Positions 58,512-64,000 of a stretch of 64,000 bases of DNA are shown here, piece after piece. The stretch is from assembly GCF_000426185.1 (NCBI RefSeq), contig NZ_AUEW01000008.1, positions 124,001 to 188,000 of the forward strand, written 5' to 3'. Every line of letters starts with the position of its first letter. Positions within the stretch are counted from its first letter, which is position 1. The notes under the pieces were generated by a model that was not told where the DNA came from, searched no databases, and saw nothing but the letters and a program-made list of their open reading frames with translations. Source of the stretch: Cellulomonas sp. URHD0024. GTDB taxonomy: Bacteria; Actinomycetota; Actinomycetes; Actinomycetales; Cellulomonadaceae. The position numbers and the translations under genes were made by a program.

Positions 58512-59824
58512 TAGTCACCCACAATCAGTATTCGATCGCCGAACTGTTCGACGAACTGCTTCACCATCGCCCGCTGCTCAGCGGAGAACTGTGCCACGTC
58601 GACCGGGACGACATCGGCCTTCTCGAGGTGATCTTGGATTCGTCCCTCAAAACGAGGCCACCTGCGTTCCACGAACTCCCCGGGAAAGTTCCCAATGGCG
58701 TCGTACGTCTTCCCTGTCGTCAGGTCGATCCAGTCATACGAGGCTGGAGGCTTCCCTCGAACGAGGTCAAGACCATACTGATCGATGAGGCGGGTCGCCG
58801 TCTGATACTCGCCCGGGCGGAATTGGGCGACCGCGTGGTCGTAGCCGAGGTCGTACTCGGGCGTGCCTTCCGCCGGCTTCTCAGGCCACTTCCTCAAGAC
58901 TCGTTCTACAAGGGCTCGCTCGTCCCAGGTGGTCGCTCCCAGCGACTCGGCCGTTGCAAGCCCGTCAGCGACGCGCAGACCGCGCCCGACCTTCGTCGCG
59001 ACGCCGGCGCCACCCACTGCGGCCAGGGCGATGTCGGGGCTCAAGGCACCCCACCACTGCGCGGGTCGGTCCTTCAGGGTCTGCCAGTCGGACAGCTGGA
59101 TGGCCGCGCTGAACGGGTCGGAGGTCACGCTGTCCCAGGCGTTCGCGGATCCGGTGATCCTGTTCGAGACGTCGCCGCGGTAGCCGACCGGGTCGGTCGC
59201 CGCGCGCAGGAAGTGGAAGCGCCACAGCACGTCGAGCATCCCGGTGACCCACGAGCCGACCCCGCTGAGGAAGTCTCCCGAATGCCAGCGGCCGTCGGGC
59301 AGGCGGTCGTCGAGCTCAGCGAGGACCGCTGCTGCTGCCCGTGCCGATTCGCCGGCGTGGTGCTGGGCGGAGGCGAGCACCTCCTCGCCCGCCCACCGGT
59401 AGGTCGCGCCGGGATCCGTGTCGAACGTCGCGCCGAGACCGACGGGAGGCAGTCCCGCCGCGGTCCGCAGGTGGCAGCCGTGGGTCCAGAGCGCGACCGC
59501 CGTCTGCGCGCGACCTTGAGCCCACTCGACCGCGTCCGCGTGGTGGCGCAGCACGCCAGCCGCGATCGCGTGGGCCGTTCCGGCCGTGTCCAGGAGCGAT
59601 CCGAGGTCGGAGCGTCGCTGCGCCCACCCCGCCGCCGCGTCGCCGGTCCACGCGGGCGCGGACGCGCGGCGGACGTCCTCGGCCTGTGACGCCAGGGCAC
59701 CCGAGCGTTCGGTGAGGACCGCGGCGTCGTCCCGCAGCGCGAGGACCGACCCCGGGACCAGGACCGTCGCGTCGGAGCAGGTCGCCAGGGATGCGCCGAA
59801 CCCGGTCGACACAGCTCGGAGCAT
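58511..59824 (-). CDS. Polymorphic toxin with WXG-like N-terminus and nuclease-like C-terminus
   Basis: A 437-residue protein. The N-terminal ~250 residues are helical with APAWTGDAAAGWAQRRSDLG, a W-x-G segment as in LXG/WXG-type secretion substrates. A hydrophobic stretch DIALAAVGGAGVATKVGRGL lies in the middle. The C-terminal ~110 residues (PASYDWIDLTTGKTYDAIGN, RWPRFEGRIQDHLEKADVV, ending RILIVGD) resemble contact-dependent-inhibition/restriction-endonuclease-fold nuclease toxins of the CdiA-CT type. Coupled upstream to a small ESX-like gene and downstream to an immunity candidate. Target nucleic acid unknown. Confidence 0.78.
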   Translation of the reverse strand: MLRAVSTGFGASLATCSDATVLVPGSVLALRDDAAVLTERSGALASQAEDVRRASAPAWTGDAAAGWAQRRSDLGSLLDTAGTAHAIAAGVLRHHADAVEWAQGRAQTAVALWTHGCHLRTAAGLPPVGLGATFDTDPGATYRWAGEEVLASAQHHAGESARAAAAVLAELDDRLPDGRWHSGDFLSGVGSWVTGMLDVLWRFHFLRAATDPVGYRGDVSNRITGSANAWDSVTSDPFSAAIQLSDWQTLKDRPAQWWGALSPDIALAAVGGAGVATKVGRGLRVADGLATAESLGATTWDERALVERVLRKWPEKPAEGTPEYDLGYDHAVAQFRPGEYQTATRLIDQYGLDLVRGKPPASYDWIDLTTGKTYDAIGNFPGEFVERRWPRFEGRIQDHLEKADVVPVDVAQFSAEQRAMVKQFVEQFGDRILIVGD

Positions 59825-60195
59825 CACGGGACCTGCCACAGGGGTTCGCCACGCAGCCGGGCCTGGACGTCGAGATCGACCTCGTAGTAGGCGTCGGCGG
59901 TGCCGCGGAGCTGGTAGCCGGCGTGCTCGACCTCGTCGGCCAGCCCGCGCAGCAGGTACTGGAAGCGGTCGCCCCACGTGTGCGCTGCACCCGCAAGAAA
60001 CGTCCCGAACCCCGACGCCCCGCCCATCGTCCGACGACGCGCCAGGGCGTCGGTCCGGTCGGCGACGCCGAGCACCTTGTTGGCGGTCACCCGCAGCTCG
60101 TCGATGTCGACGACGTATTCGCCCGTCCGCAGCACCGCGATGGGCTCCTGCCGCGCCCGCCGACCGTTTGCCTCCGGCAGCATCAATCCGCTCAT
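59824..60195 (-). CDS. Small ESX/WXG-type partner of the toxin
   Basis: A 123-residue helical protein: helix 1 VDIDELRVTANKVLGVADRT, then GFGTFLAGAAHTWGDRFQYL containing a W-G turn, and a C-terminal LADEVEHAGYQLRGTADAYY. Such small helical proteins precede type VII-secreted toxins and help target them. Its stop overlaps the toxin ATG (TGATG). The ATG at 60195 has a GGGGGGTTGAG upstream stretch. Role inferred from size, helices and coupling. Confidence 0.72.
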   Translation of the reverse strand: MSGLMLPEANGRRARQEPIAVLRTGEYVVDIDELRVTANKVLGVADRTDALARRRTMGGASGFGTFLAGAAHTWGDRFQYLLRGLADEVEHAGYQLRGTADAYYEVDLDVQARLRGEPLWQVP

Positions 60196-60340
60196 CTCAA
60201 CCCCCCGTCGCAGGCGAGGGTAGTGATCGACGGACACCCGGCGTCCCTGCCCTGTGGATAACCCCCTGCGGGCCAGGGCTACACGCTGCTGTCCGGGAGC
60301 ACGTTGGGGATGCTCGAGGCGAGGTGGGGTACCGGTCCCG

Positions 60341-61156
60341 TCAGGACGTTTCTGCGCTCTCGCGGCGCTGGGTGACCTGGTTGGACTGCCAGTCGTGGAC
60401 GCCGGCCACCCACTCATAGCCGCGCTTCGCGGACGGGCCGATGCGGGGGTCGTCGGGGGCACGGCCGTCGCGCAGAGCCTCGAGGTAGGCGCGGTCCTGG
60501 TCGATCCGCACGCGGAGGTCGCCTCCGACCGATCCGTGACCCGGCACGACGACCTCGGCGTCGCCCGCCGCGTCCTCGATCAGCTGCAGTGCGGCGAAGT
60601 AGTCCTCGATCGGGTCGGCGGCGGAGAACGCGAGCATCGGGACGAGGACGTCGGAGAGCATGTCGCCGGCGACGAGCACGCCACCCTCCTCGATCAGCAG
60701 CGCGGCATGCCCGGCGGCGTGCCCTTGGTGCTCGATGATCCGCACGGCGGGGCCGTTCCACGGGATCCGCACCGTCTCGGCGGGGAGACCGGTGAGGCGG
60801 CCGAAGACCTCGTCGACAGGCACCTGCCCGGCGATGTCCTCCGGGATCATCCCGACGACGCCGGCCTGCCAGTCCGGCTCCGACAGCTTCGCCTGGATGA
60901 GGGCCGCACAGCGGGCCGTGCCGTAGCGAGGCGGCTCACCGAGACCTACGTGCCAGAGCAGGTGGTCCCAGTGCGGATGCGTCGAGAAGCCTGCGACGAC
61001 CGGCTCGCGAAGGTCCGTCGCGAGGCAGACCAGCTCGTCGCTGAGCACACCCGGGTCGATCAGCAGGACGCCGGACCCGCCGTGCACGACGACGGTGTTG
61101 CTCTTCAGGAACTCGCTCTCGTGGACGAGTACTCCGTCCGCAACCTGCCTCAGCAT
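60341..61156 (-). CDS. MBL-fold metallo-hydrolase
   Basis: A 271-residue metallo-beta-lactamase-fold enzyme with the classical motif FSTHPHWDHLLWH, further ligands in EHQGHAAGHAALL and LVAGDMLSDVLVP, and VVPGHGSVGG. The substrate is unknown; the loop composition resembles quorum-quenching and glyoxalase-II-like branches only loosely. Its ATG overlaps the stop of the RibD-like gene (TGATG), so both are in the operon controlled at 61758-61782. Confidence 0.88.
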   Translation of the reverse strand: MLRQVADGVLVHESEFLKSNTVVVHGGSGVLLIDPGVLSDELVCLATDLREPVVAGFSTHPHWDHLLWHVGLGEPPRYGTARCAALIQAKLSEPDWQAGVVGMIPEDIAGQVPVDEVFGRLTGLPAETVRIPWNGPAVRIIEHQGHAAGHAALLIEEGGVLVAGDMLSDVLVPMLAFSAADPIEDYFAALQLIEDAAGDAEVVVPGHGSVGGDLRVRIDQDRAYLEALRDGRAPDDPRIGPSAKRGYEWVAGVHDWQSNQVTQRRESAETS

Positions 61157-61746
61157 CAGCCGGCCTCCCTCTCATCGCGGATCGCGTAGTGGCGCATCGT
61201 GACGCCCGAGTCGAACGATCGGTGCTCGAGCAGATCGAGCTCGATCGGCAGGTCGTAGTCGTCGAACAGCGACCGACCGAAGCCGAGGATTGCGGGATGG
61301 GTGGTCAGCAGCAGCTCGTCGAGCAGCCCCGCGCGGAGCAGCTGGGTGGCGAGCGCCGCCCCGCCGACCCCGATGACGCCATCGGTCTGGGCTTTGAGAC
61401 GAGCGAGCTGGTCGATCGCGTCGTCCCCGCCGATGATGCGGGTGTCGTGATCGGCACTGGTCCGGGTGCGGGAGACGAGCACCTTGGGCATGGCGGTCCA
61501 GATCTCGCCGTACTCACGCAGGAAGTCCGGCAGCGAGGCGTCCTCGCGCGCCCCCGGCCAGAAGTCCTCCATCGTCTCGTAGAAGACCCGGCCGTGGACG
61601 ATCATCGCGGCCGCCCGGGCCTGAGCGTTGAGCGCCCGGTGCAGCTCCTCGTCGATGCGCAGCCACTCGCCTGCGCCGTCGTCCCCGGGGACCTGCTCGA
61701 TCCGCAGGTCGAGGGACACGTTCATCGCGTACACGAACCGGCCCAT
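61156..61746 (-). CDS. RibD C-terminal / dihydrofolate-reductase-like protein (2)
   Basis: A 196-residue NADPH-binding reductase-like protein. It shows VYAMNVSLDLRIEQVPGDDG, MIVHGRVFYETMEDFW and VIGVGGAALATQLLRAGLLD, the RibD_C motifs. It is a distant paralogue of 22278-22883. A GGGAGG ribosome site precedes the ATG. It is first in a two-gene operon with the MBL hydrolase and divergent from the HxlR gene, with which it shares a perfect inverted-repeat operator. It is probably the main target of that regulator. Confidence 0.88.
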   Translation of the reverse strand: MGRFVYAMNVSLDLRIEQVPGDDGAGEWLRIDEELHRALNAQARAAAMIVHGRVFYETMEDFWPGAREDASLPDFLREYGEIWTAMPKVLVSRTRTSADHDTRIIGGDDAIDQLARLKAQTDGVIGVGGAALATQLLRAGLLDELLLTTHPAILGFGRSLFDDYDLPIELDLLEHRSFDSGVTMRHYAIRDEREAG

Positions 61747-61757
61747 CGTCGCCTCCC

Positions 61758-61782
61758 TAGTGCTTGCGTTCTGCAAGCACTA
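61758..61782. promoter_or_regulatory. HxlR operator
   Basis: TAGTGCTTGC and GCAAGCACTA form a perfect 10-bp inverted repeat around five bases. It sits 11 bases upstream of the RibD-like ATG and 36 bases before the HxlR start, between the divergent genes; the following TATATTGACG provides promoter-like DNA. Redox- or ligand-controlled repression of both genes by the HxlR protein is likely. Confidence 0.78.
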
Positions 61783-61818
61783 TATTGACGACGAAGCGGG
61801 TGATGTCAAGGAGGAGTC

Positions 61819-62319
61819 GTGGAACAACGGTCCGGGGGTCCGATCAACGCCGCCGTCGAGGTGCTCGGAGATCGCTGGTCGCTGCTCATCCTGAGCGACG
61901 TCATCTTCAACGACCGCCGCCACTTCCGGGCGCTGCTCACCGGATCGGTCGAGGGCATCGCGTCGAACATCCTCGCCGACCGACTCGTCCGCCTCGTCGA
62001 GGCGGGAATCCTGACCCGCGGTACCGCCGCGCGGGGACAGCGCGCCCGCTACAGCATCACCGAGGCCGGCGTCCAGACCCTCCCGATCCTCTGTGCGCTC
62101 GGCAACTGGGGTCTCGACTGGCGCTCGGGCAGCGACGAGCTCCGGAACCGGCAGCAGGTCATACGCGACGGAGGTCCAGCGTTGGTCGAGGACCTCATGG
62201 ACGAGCTAAGAGTCCGCCACCTCGACGCACTGCCGAAGTCCGCCGACGGTCCGAGCCTGCTCGAGCGTCTCGGCGCCGCCTCGACAGCCGCCGCGAGCGA
62301 CAGACCTACAGACCCGTGA
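61819..62319 (+). CDS. HxlR-family transcriptional regulator
   Basis: A 166-residue winged-helix regulator. The start is INAAVEVLGDRWSLLILSDV, the HxlR hallmark, then FRALLTGSVEGIASNILADR (recognition helix region) and LTRGTAARGQRARYSITEAG (wing). The single N-terminal Cys of formaldehyde/thiol-sensing HxlR proteins is absent (position reads PINAAV), so a different signal is likely. A C-terminal extension of ~55 residues is unusual. The GTG at 61819 follows GGAGGAG. It probably binds the palindrome at 61758-61782. Confidence 0.9.
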   Translation: MEQRSGGPINAAVEVLGDRWSLLILSDVIFNDRRHFRALLTGSVEGIASNILADRLVRLVEAGILTRGTAARGQRARYSITEAGVQTLPILCALGNWGLDWRSGSDELRNRQQVIRDGGPALVEDLMDELRVRHLDALPKSADGPSLLERLGAASTAAASDRPTDP

Positions 62320-62416
62320 GCGCCATTCGCATCCCAGCTCGAGCACGGGTCCTCGCCGCTCTCGGGGTGCGGCTATCGTCGGCTTCTCGACCTGCGACGA
62401 CGCTTGGGGGTGGGTG

Positions 62417-63226
62417 ATGACGGACCCGTCCGCCCGCCACGTCGTCGTCGTCGGCTCCGGGTTCGGCGGGTCTGTCGCGGCGCTGCGGCTCTCGGAGAAG
62501 GGCTACCGCGTCACGGTCGTCGAGGCGGGCCGTCGGTTCACACCCGAGACGCTCCCGCGCACCTCGTGGGACGTGCGCCGGTTCCTGTGGGCGCCGCGTC
62601 TGGGGTGCCACGGCATCCAGCGCATCCACGTCCTGCCGGACGTCGTCCTGCTCGCCGGTGCCGGAGTGGGCGGCGGCTCGCTGGTGTACGCGAACACCCT
62701 CTACGAGCCGCGCTCGGACGAGTTCTACCGTGACCCGCAGTGGGCGTCCGTCACCGACTGGCGCAGCGAGCTCGCGCCGCACTACGACCAGGCCCGCCGC
62801 ATGCTCGGCGTCGTCGAGAACCCCACCGTGACACCCGCCGACGAGGTCGTCCGGGCCGCCGCCCGGGATCTCGGCGTCGAGGGCACGTACCGCCAGGCCC
62901 CCGTCGCCGTCGTGTTCGGCGCACCGGGCGAGCCGGTACCCGACCCGTTCTTCGGCGGGGTCGGCCCAGAGCGCCGCGGCTGCCTGGAGTGCGGGGAGTG
63001 CATGACCGGCTGCCGGCACGGGGCGAAGAACACGTTGGAGACGAACTACCTGTGGCTCGCCGAGCGCGCCGGCGCGTCGGTCGTCCCGGACACGACCGTC
63101 GCCTCACTCGTCCCCCGGCTCGACGGGCGCTGGGACGTCGTCACCGTCCCGGCCGGCCGTCGCCGACCGCGCACGACCCTGCTGGCCGACGAGGTGGTCG
63201 TCGCGGCCGGGGCCTGGGGCGCATGA
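62417..63226 (+). pseudogene. Truncated GMC-type oxidoreductase (cholesterol-oxidase-like)
   Basis: About 269 residues, half the family length. The FAD motif VVVVGSGFGGSVAALRLSEK and the LLAGAGVGGGSLVYANTLYE segment are typical of GMC/cholesterol-oxidase-like flavoenzymes; a Cys cluster RRGCLECGECMTGCRHGAKN resembles a ferredoxin-like or Zn-binding insertion found in one subgroup. The frame ends at VVVAAGAWGA, just where the substrate domain should begin, and no continuation is found in other frames downstream. It is therefore likely a 3'-truncated gene. The ATG at 62417 or the GTG three bases earlier may start it. Confidence 0.7.
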
Positions 63227-63457
63227 TCGCCTTGTCGGAAGACGAGGTGCTCGCGGGCACCACGCACCCGGTCCGAAGGGGTCGTCCGTGAGCATGTCGC
63301 GGACCCGCTCTAGCTTCGTCGGACCACGATCAGCGCGCGGGTCGCGTTGGGCAGGACGCGCCCAGGGTGGCGGAACGCCCGAGCACCGGTCGGTGTCTAC
63401 TACGTACGGACCCCAGTGGCGCTGGAAATCCTCCCCTGTCGGCAGGGTCCGGGCCCG

Positions 63458-63964
63458 CTAGGAGTAGAGCCGGAACTCGGGGCGTGTGGGCTCTTCCATG
63501 TCCCAGGCCTGGCGCGCGGCGTCCCACCAGACGTAGCGCTGTTCGAGTGCCCGCAGCCAGGTCGTCACGACCTCGGCGAGGGAGCGTTCCGCGGTGTTCA
63601 TCGTGTCGTCGTCGAACATGTCGATGATTCCCACCTGAGCGCGCTCTGTTGTCGAGTCGTCGAGCAGGACTGCGAGGCGGGTGTGAGCTCCGAGTCCTGC
63701 GATCGGGAGCCATGTCGGGTCCCAGGGCATTTCACTGCCGGAGGGCCACAGCTCCATCCATCGGGCGCGATCGGCGAGGGCTTCGTCGAGCGACAGGAGA
63801 GTCCAGCCGCCAGGACCGATGGTTGCTCCGAGGTAGCGCCCCTGCACGAGCCGGGAGCCGTTGTGCCAACGCCACCACTCGAGCAGCTCGGTGGGCGGTG
63901 TGGACAGGCCGGCGTCGGCCAGTGCGGCGGTGACCTCGTCCTCGTCGATTCCGGGGTTGGCCAT
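63458..63964 (-). CDS. SMI1/KNR4 (SUKH) family protein, possibly partial at the edge
   Basis: At least 168 residues with the SUKH pattern: DEDEVTAALADAGLSTPPTE then ELLEWWRWHNGSRLV near the start and GGWTLLSLDEALADRARW in the middle, ending in LRALEQRYVWWDAARQAWDM. SUKH proteins are frequent immunity proteins against nuclease toxins. The ATG at 63964 has GGAG upstream, but the frame stays open to the window end, so a longer N-terminus is possible. No cognate toxin is within the window on this side. Confidence 0.75.
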   Translation of the reverse strand: MANPGIDEDEVTAALADAGLSTPPTELLEWWRWHNGSRLVQGRYLGATIGPGGWTLLSLDEALADRARWMELWPSGSEMPWDPTWLPIAGLGAHTRLAVLLDDSTTERAQVGIIDMFDDDTMNTAERSLAEVVTTWLRALEQRYVWWDAARQAWDMEEPTRPEFRLYS

Positions 63965-64000
63965 CTCCAGGAACGGGGCCCCAGTTGCGACCAGAGCGGC

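Overview
The window is about 64 kb of very GC-rich, densely packed bacterial chromosome. GTG starts are common, stop/start overlaps of the ATGA, GTGA and TGATG type are frequent, and gene types include SigE-like sigma, DUF222-HNH, CopC/YcnI, PRC-barrel and ArsR-SRPBCC pairs. This points to an actinobacterium, most likely a Cellulomonas-like member of the Micrococcales. That placement is inference; no rRNA or tRNA gene was recognised. The right edge cuts into an open reading frame.

Layout. Positions 1-8946: ArsR/SRPBCC pair, AI-2E-type permease, MFS exporter, SNF2 helicase, AlkA-like glycosylase, glutaminase and a CAP-domain surface protein. 8971-11635: copper-type envelope genes (YcnI, CopC) and small membrane proteins. 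11771-13925: a DUF222-HNH gene flanked by and ending in tandem repeats. 13989-18469: PGPGW protein, aldo/keto reductase, secreted discoidin-domain protein, phosphotransferase and serine hydrolase. 18470-19205: a gene graveyard with repeats. 19210-24006: second ArsR/SRPBCC pair, CoA-transferase, FBP zinc-finger protein and a coupled reductase/GNAT/hydrolase operon. 23999-28691: sigma factor with membrane partner, peptidoglycan-binding lipoprotein, DinB, TM2 and small membrane proteins.

The centrepiece is 28747-43440, fourteen minus-strand genes in which every neighbouring pair overlaps. It encodes PABA synthesis (PabAB and a PabC-like enzyme), an aromatic hydroxylase, three adenylate-forming ligases, a SerRS-like amino acid:carrier-protein ligase, two free-standing carrier proteins, a Cys-His-Asp transglutaminase-fold protein with a helix-turn-helix-like N-terminus, a NAD(P)-binding protein, a thioester-reductase-type enzyme, an alpha/beta hydrolase and an MFS exporter. 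No NRPS or PKS module is present. I infer a thiotemplated, non-NRPS pathway joining an aryl acid to an amino acid, with reductive release and export.

The right third (43963-64000) holds membrane and metallopeptidase genes, an Nramp-like transporter with two PRC-barrel proteins, a second discoidin-domain protein, an MBL hydrolase, an RluA-type pseudouridine synthase, a frameshifted gene next to a conserved-looking unknown, a cNMP/thioredoxin-reductase-like flavoprotein, a polymorphic-toxin locus with two paralogous small candidate immunity genes, an HxlR-controlled reductase, a truncated GMC oxidoreductase and a SUKH protein at the edge.

Regulatory signals tie parts together. The two discoidin genes, 34 kb apart, share an ATAGAGCGCTCTAT palindrome upstream. 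Both ArsR modules and the HxlR module have strong inverted repeats at their promoters.
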